Position numbers and translations under genes: made by a program
Notes under the pieces: generated by a model
What the model was told of the DNA's origin: nothing
Seen by the model: only the letters and a program-made list of their open reading frames with translations
The model's database searches: none
DNA from: Adiantum capillus-veneris
Taxonomy: Eukaryota; Streptophyta; Polypodiopsida; Polypodiales; Pteridaceae
Assembly (NCBI GenBank): GCA_014529385.2
Contig: CM043963.1
Coordinates: 93,243,912 to 93,307,911, forward strand
DNA length: 64,000 nucleotides
Reading direction: 5' to 3'
Part shown: positions 1 through 10,161 of the stretch, piece by piece
Layout: each line of letters starts with the position of its first letter
Numbering within the stretch: the stretch's first letter is position 1

Positions 1-216
1 TTTTTTAGTTATATGCTTTCAACAAAGATGTTCTCTGAAGCACCAAGTACTCGAAGCAACTACTTTGGAATAGTGTTTTGTGAAGTAAGTGGGTCCCATG
101 CAATATGTATTCTTTCTCACTTCATCATTCATTATATGTTGGTAAATGACTATGTGTCCACGTGTGTGTGTGTATTTCATTAACAAGAGAGCAAGAAATG
201 GGTTGGGTGGGAGTGG

Positions 217-262
<46 letters not shown>

Positions 263-1588
263 GCACTCTCATTTGTAGTACTTTTATATTCCTAGTTTAA
301 CAAAGATGGCCCCGTGTCACTTCAATAACTATAAAACAGTCAATAACGCTTAAGAGACACTAGCTTTTAGTCAAAATTTGTGTCATATAAGCGATACTTG
401 TGTGTTACATAACACATCAGTAAATCGGTCAAGTATGAAACATTACCATAGCAATCCTTCTTCAGCTTCTTAGTGTCAATTATCATTGTTAGACATGTTC
501 GCAAGAAAATAAAAAACCAACATAAAGCTTACAACAAACCAAAAACAACGAGTAATCATAACAACTTGTGACCACAATGGATGTTCATACACCAAAGATG
601 ATGCTTCTGAACACTACTATATGGTAACTATACTGAAACATTAGCATCAACCAAGTTTGGTGCAATAATAACGCAACTTTGTAACAACTTAAGCCTTAGG
701 ATTCTTGCATCCAAGTGCACTCTAACTCCAAAAAGAGATCAAAACGTGTTTGAAATGAAAATATTGCTACAAAAGTGCAAGCCAAAGGAGATCCTCATTG
801 ATCCCTCTCAAAATTAAAAGGTCGGAGGCCATGAATGCAATACCATAATCACTAGAAGAAGAGACTAAAGAAACCCTTACCATCAACTGCTTCTTCTATT
901 GCGATGCAATTTTTAATTATTCATGCATGAAAAATAGGGGCCCTACTAATATGGACCCCCCTCTCAAAGAACACACACACATAGACACAAACACAAGACC
1001 AAGTTGCACACAACAATGGTTGTGTGCAACTTGTCTTGCTTGTATTATTACATGTGTGGACGAGAAGGTGGACCATGCACCATCTTATATCTTTTCATGG
1101 TTGAAAGCAATGATTATTGTTGTATGCATTTTCACAAGCTATGTTTACCTCCCATCACATGGCTATCTTATCCAATTTATGATGTGTTCCTTGGACCCTC
1201 GGGCTCCTCTTTCTATACAGGGTGCCAGTGCATTGCTCGTTTATGGTTTAGATTAAGGGGGTTTTGTATTGGTAGGCTCTTTATCAAAAGGTGCATGTCA
1301 ACAAGCATGCAAAGTTGGAGGATACTAATTTAAAGGTCCCGAGGGAGGACAGGTTGGAGGCCATGTTGAGCGGCCCGGGGACTGGGGGATGAGAGACATG
1401 CAAGGGTCAAAAGCAAGCCAAGTGACGACACGTCAAAGATCTGGCGTTGAGATGCGAGAGAAGCTAGCTGGCTGCCCGCACTGGATAGCAGCTGCTTTCT
1501 CTATATTCATTTTAATTTCCTCTAGGCATTGAAGCTTCTTTGCTGCTTCCAGCTATGGCCCGCGCCCTCCAATCTCTCTCTCTTCCCT
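1..1588. other. Upstream intergenic region, no gene seen
   Basis: AT-rich non-coding DNA upstream of the EXORDIUM-like gene. It contains a short (GT)n tract near 160-172 and a (GA)n microsatellite at about 218-260. Two overlapping open frames between 927 and 1333 have no recognisable domain and a composition no different from the flanks, so I do not call them genes. The last 250 bases become more GC-rich towards the promoter. Confidence 0.6.
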
Positions 1589-1596
1589 CTATAAAA
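1589..1596 (+). promoter_or_regulatory. TATA box of the EXORDIUM-like gene
   Basis: TATAAAAG lies about 220 bases before the start codon, inside a stretch of CT-rich leader sequence (a plant Y-patch-like context). A transcription start near 1620 would give a 5' UTR of roughly 190 bases. The position is inferred from the motif alone. Confidence 0.6.
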
Positions 1597-1648
1597 GCAC
1601 TATACCCCCTCCATTTCTCAAGTGTCAAGGGCAATTGAGCATCTCATA

Positions 1649-1649
<1 letters not shown>

Positions 1650-1692
<43 letters not shown>

Positions 1693-1765
1693 GAGCACAC
1701 GCACAACCAACATTGTAGAGCAATCTCTCTCTTTCTCTGCCGCAATCTCTGTCCAAAGAGAGCCC

Positions 1766-1809
<44 letters not shown>
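1650..1809 (+). repeat. Two (CT)n microsatellites in the 5' UTR
   Basis: Two long CT tracts, about 1650-1688 and 1769-1809, flank a roughly 80-base unique segment. The second runs directly into the ATG at 1810. CT/GA tracts next to plant promoters are known binding sites for BBR/BPC GAGA-factor proteins, so a regulatory role is possible. Open frames called across these tracts on either strand are repeat artefacts. Confidence 0.8.
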
Positions 1810-1811
<2 letters not shown>

Positions 1812-2790
1812 GGCTAATTCCTTTCACGGACTGATCTGCGCCCTTTATATACTTTCCGTGGCCATCTACAGCTCAATGATCACCTGCAACGCGAGGCCGC
1901 TGATGAGGGCTCCGTCAGCGAGAATGCTGGTTCTGGTATCCACGCCAACGCCCTTATTGACGTATCACGGTGGGGCGTTGGTAACAGCTCCGCGACTGCG
2001 GCTGCACGTGGTGTGGTATGGTGACTTTCCGGCAGCGCAGCAAGGGGCGGTGGCGGACTTCATAGCTTCATTTCAAGCCAAAAATGTGAAGGGACCGGCC
2101 GGAGCGACGACGGTCGGCAAGTGGTGGAGGACTTCGCAGCTGTACAAGGACTCGGCGAACGCGGCAGCGTCGGCAAAGATATCGAAGGGCGTCGTCTTCA
2201 CAGACGCCTACAGCAGGGGCAAGAACCTCACAAATGCAGATCTGGTTGCGCTTGTAGAGGCTCGCTATGCAGCCAACAAGAAGACGAGGACGCCGTCGTC
2301 GATGTACGTGGTGATCACGGCTGACGACGTGCTGGTAGAGGACTTTTGCATGAACTCCTGCGGTACTCACGATGTGGCGGCTAATGGGAAAATGCCGTTC
2401 ATCTGGGTGGGGAACCCTGGAAAGCAGTGTCCGGGGCTCTGCGCCTGGCCGTTTGCCATCCAGCAGCATGGACCGCCCGGGCCTGCCCTGACACCACCCA
2501 GCGGCGACGTTGCGACTGACGGCATCATCATCAATTTGGCCACCCTTCTGGCCGGGGCAGTGACCAACCCCTTTGCGTCCGGCTACTTCCAAGGCGACCC
2601 ATCCGTTCCTCTGGAGGCGGGGAGCGCTTGCCAAGGCAAGTTCGGCGCCGGGAGTTACCCTGGCTATGCCGGCAAGCTGTTCACTGACCCCTCCTCCAGC
2701 GCCAGCTTCAACGCCTTCGGCATCAACGGCCGCCAATTTTTACTGCCCGCCTTGTGGAATCCCTCCACTTGTACGTGTGAAGCCCCTTGA
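1810..2790 (+). CDS. EXL: EXORDIUM-like (PHI-1 family) secreted protein
   Basis: A 326-residue intronless ORF of the phosphate-induced-1 (EXORDIUM/EXL) family, extracellular plant proteins linked to brassinosteroid-responsive cell expansion and growth under carbon limitation. Residues 1-29 form a signal peptide (hydrophobic ICALYILSVAIYSSM followed by CNAR). The family core starts with LTYHGG near residue 53, then HVVWYGDF. The conserved cysteine motif EDFCMNSCGTH lies near residues 177-187, GNPGKQCPGLCAWPF near 197-211, and the C-terminal block with GINGRQFLLPALWNP near 303-317. Length and single-exon structure are typical of the family. The ATG at 1810 is chosen because it opens the signal peptide directly after the CT-rich leader. 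Codon third positions are GC-rich, unlike the surrounding transposon DNA. No defect is seen, so it is probably functional. Family assignment is firm; which paralogue it is cannot be said. Confidence 0.93.
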
Positions 2791-3208
2791 AGACCTTCAT
2801 CGCGATTCGGGTGGACTCAGTTGGCACCCCGTGCTCCTATATACTTGTCACTCAAGCTGTAAAAACCTCGCCCCTTGCAGGTAGCTTAGATGATCAATGT
2901 AGGGTCTTGACCTTCTCCCTAAAATTCTTTCATTCTACTCCCTAGTTGTATACATATCACATAAGCGTCATGTCCTTTTGTTTGATATCCTTTGAATTTA
3001 GAGAGAGAGAGAGGGGGGGTGTGCACGCATCCGTTAATTCGTTATGAGATTGGGTTCACACTGCTCATGTGGACCAACCAAGTGAATCGCAAGAGGATTT
3101 CACTATAATAAGAGTATTCTATAATCGTTAACATTGTCGAAAAAAAATGGAAGAAAAAATTACGTGCATGACACTAGCCGTCGCTCATAACGCGATAGTG
3201 CTTTGAAA

Positions 3209-3256
3209 GTAATAATCGCGATAATATCCGTTGATATTATCGCGCTAATTATTGTT
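3209..3256. repeat. Imperfect hairpin with TCGCGATAATATC arms
   Basis: An inverted repeat whose arms read approximately AATAATCGCGATAATATC and GATATTATCGCGCTAATTATT around a few-base loop. Similar CGCGATAGT sequence lies just upstream (3190-3200). It may be the inner part of a decayed MITE. Confidence 0.5.
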
Positions 3257-3270
3257 AAACAGCCATTTAA

Positions 3271-3331
3271 AAATAAAAGTGCTCATTTGGACCACCCAAA
3301 AGTGGGTGGTCCAAATGAGCACCTTTATTTT
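3271..3331. repeat. Near-perfect 28-bp-arm hairpin
   Basis: The left arm 3271-3298 (containing GTGCTCATTTGGACCACCCA) and the right arm from 3303 are reverse complements with one mismatch, separated by a 4-base loop. No flanking target duplication is obvious. It could be a foldback element or a small-RNA-generating hairpin. Confidence 0.65.
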
Positions 3332-4022
3332 TTATCTGCATAAAATAATGAAACATCAATCGTTGAGTATACAAAAAAATCAAAGAATTAAAATTGAATT
3401 TACTTTATCTTGACAATTTAATGTGCAAAAGATCAACTATTTACAAAAGTTACAAATAAAATGTAAATAGTTGTATATACATTGTGTCACATTGGGACTT
3501 TATGAAAGTTTGGATAAATATTTTTTTTTTCAATCTTTCTCGTTCTCGTCGTCGTCAAGACACGTACGTTTGATCACCTCGACTCTACATAAACCCAAAC
3601 CAAATCAAACAATTATCATCAGCTCAAAACAATTGATATAAAATTACTTGTTTAAATTTATCGTTTGTAGTGATCTAATCGCTGTGTCGCTCACGAGAGA
3701 TATGGTTGTTCTCGAACAACCATCGTCAATTATCAAATTCTGTATGGTCCGCTCCCGATACTTGACCATCTTTCTGGTTGGTTGAGTAAGAGTGATATTT
3801 TTTTAAGTTAGCAATAACAATAACAAATCATCAACTACGATCTTTATAATCACTGTTTTAAGTTATAATTTAATCAATTTTACATATTTGTCCTTCCAAG
3901 CTGTCTTGCCTCCTGAGCCATAGTGCGTGGAAGTTTGCCTGGCGCGAGCTTCGCATGGATGAACCCGTAGGATGAACCCGTCGCAGTTTGATCGCTCTTT
4001 TCTTGCATTGTCCATTATCACT

Positions 4023-4034
4023 CACTACAAGAGG
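4023..4034 (+). repeat. Left terminal inverted repeat of the CACTA element
   Basis: CACTACAAGAGG is the exact reverse complement of the right end at 11970-11981. The CACTA start is diagnostic of the superfamily. Confidence 0.92.
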
Positions 4035-4085
4035 CTATTCATATTAGCGACGCTCACACAGCGACGCTCAAAAAAAAATAATTCC

Positions 4086-4145
4086 CGGCGTCGCTATGAG
4101 CGTCGCAAATTTACAAGTAAATTTGCGACGCTCATAGCGACGCCG
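4086..4145. repeat. Perfect 29-bp palindrome in the subterminal region
   Basis: Arms at 4086-4114 and 4117-4145 are exact reverse complements around an AA loop. They contain paired copies of the subterminal motif GCGACGCT/AGCGTCGC. In En/Spm such subterminal repeats bind TNPA and bring the ends together. That this hairpin does so here is inference. Confidence 0.85.
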
Positions 4146-4233
4146 ACTGAGCTAAAAAAATAACAGAGAGCGCCTAAAAACTCAGATCTCAGATCTGAGT
4201 TTTTCGGCGCCCTCAAGCAAGGAGCAGGTAACG

Positions 4234-4282
<49 letters not shown>

Positions 4283-4513
4283 CTCTACACACACACACAC
4301 ACACACACACCTGAGGAGAGGAAGGAGAGCCAGGTATTCTCCTTCCCTCTCCTCACTCTTATGTTCCCTTCCCCTCTTTCTCTCTCCCTCTCTCTCTCTC
4401 TCACAAACACACATACACACACACACACATAGTGTTTTTGAGAGAGAGAGAGAGAGAGTACAAACATAAACAAAAACGCACACACACATACATAAACAAA
4501 GAATGCACACACA

Positions 4514-4680
4514 CATTGAGAGAGGAAAAGAGAGAGAGAGCATGCATAAACAAAAAACGCACACATTGAGAGAGGAAAAGAGAGAGAGAACATGCATAAA
4601 CAAAAAACGCACACATTGAGAGAGGAAAAGAGAGAGAAAACATGCATAAACAAAAAAACGCACACACATTGAGAGAGAAA
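4514..4680. repeat. Minisatellite, about 50 bp x 3.3
   Basis: The unit CATTGAGAGAGGAAAAGAGA plus a CATGCATAAACAAAAAACGC segment starts at 4514, 4564, 4614 and 4667 (periods 50, 50, 53). It follows CT, AC and GA microsatellites at 4230-4460. Minus-strand open frames across this stretch (about 4094-4669) are artefacts of the repeat. Confidence 0.85.
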
Positions 4681-4889
4681 GAGAGAGAAACTAATTTAAC
4701 GTCGTAGGAAACTAATTAAAATTAAAAGACCTAAAGATCTAGCCGACGAGGAGTTGAACTCAAGACCTATTATTCAAGAGGGAAATGGCATAACCAATCT
4801 ATCATACTTGGCATGGGTGATAGAAAGGTTATACCATTTATCTCTTTTTATTGGCACACACATCCACACACGCGCACACACACACAAGA

Positions 4890-5569
4890 AGAAGAGAGTT
4901 ATAACGTCGTAGGAAACTATCCTAAAAGACGTTAAAGATTAGGTTAGATGTAGACTTACGTTAAATTAGATTTAGGTTTATTTAAGTTAAATTAAATTAG
5001 ATTTAGGTTTATTTTTAATTAGATTTACGTTTATTTACGCTAGATTTAGATTTACGTTATATTAGATTAGATTTAGGTCTCCATAGACTGCGATGCCTGC
5101 ATGAAGCAGGTGAAGAAAGCCCTCAATGGAATATAGGGTATTGCTGCCTTCACTCATGGTGGGCTCCGTCGATCCAAAAGTACTGGTGAAATGTCTTCAG
5201 AAGATAGGGAAGAAGGTGGATCTTCGGGGCGGCAAGAGTCACTACATCCCCGACACAATGACCATCTAGACAACCTCTAGTCATTCAACAGCAACTTCAA
5301 AGTTAGTAACAAGAGCAAGAACGGTCTAAAGGGCCAATTGCTGTCGTCAGATGTGGATGAAGATGAGGTAGCGTCACCGCCGGAAGTTAACTCTCACATC
5401 TTTAGTGATGAGAATGCCAACTCTTGCCGAGTTATGTGAAAAATTATGTGTTAAATCAGTTTTAAGGTTCTTATAATCCCTGTTAGTTTAGTTCTTTGTT
5501 TTTAATATAACATAATTTACGTTAGATTTAGATTTATGTTATATTAGATTAGACTTAGGTTTATTTAGG

Positions 5570-5626
<57 letters not shown>

Positions 5627-5770
5627 GAAGAAAAGAGTTTTAACGTCGTAGGAAACTATCCCAAAAGACGTTAAAGATTAGGTTAGATGTTGACTTACGT
5701 TAAATTAGATTTAGATTTATTTTTAGTTAGATTTACGTTTATTTAGATTTACGCTTATTTACGTTAGATC
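4890..5770 (+). repeat. Direct repeat flanking the captured HIPP fragment
   Basis: A segment of about 95 bases starting GAAGAAGAGAGTTATAACGT at roughly 4890-4985 recurs with few changes at about 5627-5720. Each copy is preceded by an (AC)n tract (the second about 5573-5625). Runs of TTAGATTTAGGTTTATTTACG-type sequence lie on both sides of the HIPP fragment. The arrangement brackets the captured sequence and may reflect how it was acquired or duplicated. Confidence 0.7.
5086..5439 (+). pseudogene. Captured HIPP gene fragment (HMA domain + CaaX end)
   Basis: A decayed copy of a heavy-metal-associated isoprenylated plant protein gene inside the CACTA transposon. Frame one (from 5086) reads DCDACMKQVKKALNGI: the CxxC metal-binding motif (cysteines at 5089-5091 and 5098-5100) and first helix of a heavy-metal-associated domain, followed by a TAG. 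A second frame from about 5159 reads GSVDPKVLVKCLQKIGKKVD, the last strand and helix of the domain, then GGKSHYIP. The middle of the domain is missing. A third stretch at about 5284-5439 is an acidic linker (VDEDEVASPPE) ending FSDENANSCRVM and a stop. CRVM is a CaaX-type prenylation box, and the preceding FSDEN resembles the C-terminus of known HIPPs. HIPPs bind metals and attach to membranes through the prenyl group. Frameshifts and stops mean this copy makes no normal protein. Confidence 0.78.
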
Positions 5771-6058
5771 GAGTCCATGCAAGAATTACTTACGGTTTAG
5801 GGTTTAGAGTTAGACGAACAGTGAAAAGATCTACTATGAAAAGATGTTAAGATGCTGTGAAGTGCTACAGCTAGAGAAGAGGCAAAGGGGTTTTGTCCAC
5901 TACATGCAGTATCATGTAGACGTGGGTCTGTAGATTTCTTGTACCCACAAATATAGGTATTGACCAATAAAGACGAGATTATAACTCGGTGGTTCTGATC
6001 TTCGTGCACCTCTAGACCGAGGTGTGCGGGAATTGGACATGACTAGAGAATGTGAGGT

Positions 6059-6060
<2 letters not shown>

Positions 6061-6107
<47 letters not shown>
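6061..6107. repeat. (GA)n microsatellite before the transposase gene
   Basis: A run of about 45 bases of GA ends about 65 bases upstream of the TNP2-type start codon, probably within its leader. Confidence 0.8.
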
Positions 6108-6108
<1 letters not shown>

Positions 6109-6170
6109 GACGAAGAATGTCAATAGAATATTAAATTTGTTGTCCAGGCTATAAGATTTTTATCCTCATT

Positions 6171-9100
6171 ATGAGTAGTGACGAGGATGTGGGACCGTCC
6201 AACCGAAACACCTATCTCTCAACGAGGGTCTTATGTCCTTGTAATCAATGCAAGCATGTTGTGCGACGGACAAGACGTGTTTCTTTGCAGCACGTTTGCG
6301 AATTTAGCGAGTTCGATCCATCTATTATAGATCGAGTTGTTGCCAATTATAACTCGTCGGACTCTGACGCTGGCCAACAAGCAGCAATCTTGCAACCCAA
6401 TAGACGTGTTCGCAGGCGCTTTGGTCAAGCAGCATATGTGAGGCCACAAGATGTAGCCTCTGACAGCTCGGGGGATGATCATGCAGAGCACATTCCCAAC
6501 GAGGCAATGTTTGAGCCCGAGATTGATGAAATGATCGAGACGATCATGGATTCAGAAAGGCTTATCTATGATGATATGAAAAGTGAAGCCGATACGCCAT
6601 TGTATAATGGAGCACGTATGTCTAGATTGAAAGCACTCCTGGTTCCTCTCAACATGCAGGCAAAGTTTGGATGGAGTGACACTAGCGTCACAGCGCTTTT
6701 CAGGTGATCTATTACAATTAGTTTACTTTAATAAAACTCTAAATGTATAATGATCTGATAGATTTTTACACGATTGTATCGTATTTTTATGTTGTGTAGA
6801 TTGCTTAAAGAGCACATACTACCAGCTGACAATGTCATGCCAGATTCCCGAGATGAAGCAAGAAAGATTTTGCGAAACTTGGGGATGGATTACAATTCTA
6901 TCCACGCTTGTCCTAATGACTGCATTCTTTTCAGAGGGGAATACATAGACATGGAGAAGTGTCCGAAATGTGATTCCGAAAGATATCGAGTAGATCTCCA
7001 CGGGACAAAAATTCCACAAAAGGTTTTGCGACATTTTCCTCTGCTTCCTCGCATCAAGCATTTCTTCGAATGTAAGTCCATGGCCGCCCTAGCATCATGG
7101 CATGAGGAGAATAAATCTTCGGATGGTGTGCTACGAATTCCTGCAGATTGCGCAGCCTGGAAACATATAGATGGAACATGGTCGGATTTTGCCAGGGAAG
7201 CTCGAAATTTGCGCTTAGGCCTGGCTATGGATGGCGTAAATCCATTTGGTCAAAGATCAACATCTTACAGTGTATGGCCCGTTGTCATCGTCAACTACAA
7301 CATTCCCCCGTGGTTGACTACGAAGAAGGGGCACCTATGGCTAAGCTTGATTGTGCCAGGGCGATATAAAGTGGGGAATATGGATGTGTATCTTCGTACA
7401 CTATTGGAAGAGCTACAACAATTGTGGATTGGCATAGAGGTGGTGGATATGAGCCGACACACAGGACGACGGAATGCTTTGATCAGAGGCGTTCTAATGT
7501 GGACCATGCATGACTATCCTGGGCTAACAGAATGCTCAGGTGATCGATTGACACTCCTCACTCAGACACTGTAAATCTTGTTTTTTCCCATAGTTGATCT
7601 ATTATCATGTGTATACATGCAGGGCTTCAAACAAGCGGATATAGAGCATGTGTCACATGTGGACTTAAACTGAATGCACGTAGGGCGCCCTCACTGAAGA
7701 AGCAAATCTACGAAGGTCATCAAGCGTATCTTCCAAAGAATCATGTGTTACGCGAAGGCTTTTTGGGAAGAGAGCCACCAAGGATGTCTGCACAAGCATG
7801 GTTAGAGCAGAAGGAGATGTGCGATGACGGATTGCCTCCAGGGATGAAGAGACTATCTCTATGGTACGAGTTACCATACTGGCCCCGACTCATGATCAAT
7901 CACTTGCTCGATCCAATGCACATATTCAAGAATGTGGGTAATCTACTATGGGACCATCTGACCGGCAAGAAAGATACTTTGGGAGCCAGAGTTGACCTTA
8001 GAAATGTGGATCGTATGGAGCAATATTGGCCGCAAACAGCGTCTGATGGATCAATAAAACTCCCTAAAGCACCATGGATTTTCATAGGATCCCAAGAACG
8101 CAAAGTAAAAGAGACCATTCGATCTTTGCGGACCCCCACTGGCGTAATGCACTCGCTCCGAACGTGTTTTACTAAAGAAGGAAAGCTTACCGGTTTGAAG
8201 TCACACGATTGCATAAAATGTGTCAGGTACGTTCATAGTGGACTTTAATATCATTGCATAAAATGTGGACTTTAATATCATTGCTGCACATACTTTACAA
8301 TTTATTTTACCGGTTGCCATTGAGGGATGTTTGTCTCTCGACATCCGTAACACAATCTACAAACTTGCAAAGCTGGTGCAATGGATGTCACAAAAGGAGA
8401 TCAACGTAGACTCCATACCATTCGCCAAACTAAATGCTGCGGAGCTTGTGTGCATGTTTGAGAAACATTTTCCTACTACCATGCTAACCATTCAGGTGCA
8501 TCTTCTTGTTCACATAGTTGATGAGGTGGAAATAGCTGGCACAGTTCATTCCAGATGGATGTTCTTCTTAGAACGTTTCATGAAAACGCTTAAGGGATAT
8601 GTGCGTCAAAAGGCACGTCCGGAGGATAGCATGGCAGAAGGTTGGTTGGTATCAGAGTCCCTAGTGTACATTGGAGAGTGGCTAGACGGATTTGATAAAG
8701 CTCGGGACACGCTATGGCGAACCATAGATGATGAGCGCATATCTGGGTGCAATCTCGGTGTTGAGAAGAAGATGACGGAAGATCTAGAGGCTAAAATCAA
8801 CCGATTTCGCATGCTTCACAATCCAGTGATGCAAAAGTGGATTTCACAATATGAGGATGCAAAGCAAGAGCGACAAAGGGCACGAATCGAGTGGAGACGG
8901 GGAAGACGACCACCGATGCACTATCCGATGGTTCTGGAGAGCCTACCAACCTTCATGAGCTGAAGATGGTTGCACAACCAATTGAAAAGCGCACAACAAT
9001 GCGGTGACGAAGTGACTGAGGAAGAGTGGGAGTACTCTTGGGGTTGCGCGACCAAGGTAAGTTTGCAATGTACGACTAGCTAGTGACTTTATTTCTAAAC

Positions 9101-9889
9101 GTTTGAACGGCCACTCATAATCTTTGTTCGTTGTAGTATAAGTCATACACAGCAGCATGGTGTAAAGGTCGACATTTTAGGGTGGAACGAATCGACAAAA
9201 AGCGTTTTACTCAAGATTGTGGAATCATGGCAAAATTTGAACAGTCTAGTCGACGACGTTCCTCTGATGCAGATCCTGTGGTGGCGGAACTCACTTACTT
9301 CGGCACGCTGCAAGAGATTTTGAGGATCGATTACAGAGGATTTTTTGTCGACTTGTTCGACGTGCAATGGTTCAAGATAATCATGGAGGGTCGCAACGCT
9401 ACTGTGCGTAGAGGAGAGTCTGGTTTTCTTGAGGTGGATTCTACTAAGAAATGGACTGACCTAAGAGACACTTTCGTACTACCCGAGCATTGTGAAAAAG
9501 TAAGTATGTAAATAGTTAACATCCCCCTTTTACAAGTTATGTGCTTGAAAGCTCTCATGTAAGTTATGTGGCTCTGGCAGGTAATATTTCATCCTACAAA
9601 GTCTACATCAAACTGGTGGTACGTCATAGAGGTAGCTCCTCGTAGTGCAAGGACGTATGAAGGCTACCATGTGCCAATCACAACGGCATCAATGGAGGAG
9701 ATCAGAGAAGATGCTCAATCAGAAGCCGTTGCGGTGGTGCCAGACGAGCATCAAGATGCTACTACTCTATATGGGGTGCATGCAGAGGAGCTACAAAATG
9801 AAACAGAGGATATGTGTTTAAACGAAGAGCTCTATATAGATATAGGAAGTTATGCTGAGTTATGCGAGGATGAGAGAGAGATCTCTTAA
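6171..9889 (+). CDS. CACTA transposase, TNP2/TNPD type (6 exons)
   Basis: Catalytic transposase gene of the En/Spm element. Exons read as 6171-6703, 6800-7539, 7623-8226, about 8290-9056, 9137-9499 and 9581-9889, with GT-AG borders that keep the frame except at the third intron. Exon 1 carries the transposase-associated domain (LCPCNQCKHVVRR). Exon 2 opens the TNP2 domain (ADNVMPDSRDEARKIL, then CPNDCILFRGEY and CPKC) and includes the conserved GLAMDGVNPFGQRSTSYSVW. Exon 3 contains CVTCG and LLDPMHIFKNVGNLLWDHLTG. Exon 4 is the DUF4218 region (LPVAIEG..., VHSRWMFFLERFMKTLK). Exon 5 is DUF4216 (YFGTLQEILRIDYRGFFVDLF), exon 6 an acidic tail. Two defects are visible. The acceptor before exon 4 has no clear AG at the expected place, next to a 23-bp local duplication. 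An in-frame TGA lies at 8961-8963, after which the frame stays open to the donor at 9057. The copy is therefore probably just disabled. Confidence 0.88.
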
Positions 9890-10161
9890 AGCCACAAATA
9901 TTGTATTTGAACAATTTTGCTCCGTGTTGTAAAAGCTCTGGCTCTCTAAGTACCTTCCATGGTGTATAACGCTCTTTTCTACTCGCGCTCACATCTTTTG
10001 ATTGAAAATTCTGAGTTTTCGACTTGCCTCTTCTATCACTCAATTCATTACGTCGTTGTATTTATATGCGTCATTACGTCATTGTATTTAATGGTCTTTG
10101 CGTCATTGTCTACTCTATTCATTCAATATTAAGTTTAAATATTCGTGTGTTTAATGCAGGT

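Larger units (their letters stand above)
2791..4022. other. Non-coding spacer between EXL and the CACTA element
   Basis: AT-rich spacer holding the 3' UTR of the EXL gene (no certain poly(A) signal chosen), a short GA tract near 3000-3014 and the two inverted repeats listed separately. No ORF with a recognisable domain is present. Confidence 0.6.

Noticed and set aside
927-1333. Two overlapping 109-codon ORFs upstream of EXL
   Set aside because: No start context, domain or codon bias, and they overlap each other in different frames.
1618-1834. Ser-Leu and Arg-Glu repeat ORFs on both strands
   Set aside because: Translations of CT/GA microsatellites. The same reason applies to similar ORFs near 27.1, 46.5-46.9, 52.8 and 55.6 kb.
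2068-2736. 222-codon minus-strand ORF
   Set aside because: Antisense shadow of the GC-rich EXL coding sequence, with no domain of its own.
4094-4669. 191-codon minus-strand ORF rich in CVRFLFMHVL repeats
   Set aside because: Produced by the 50-bp minisatellite and flanking microsatellites inside the CACTA element.
4514-4680. Regular 50-bp repeats as a possible CRISPR array
   Set aside because: Contiguous tandem units without unique spacers, in a plant transposon.
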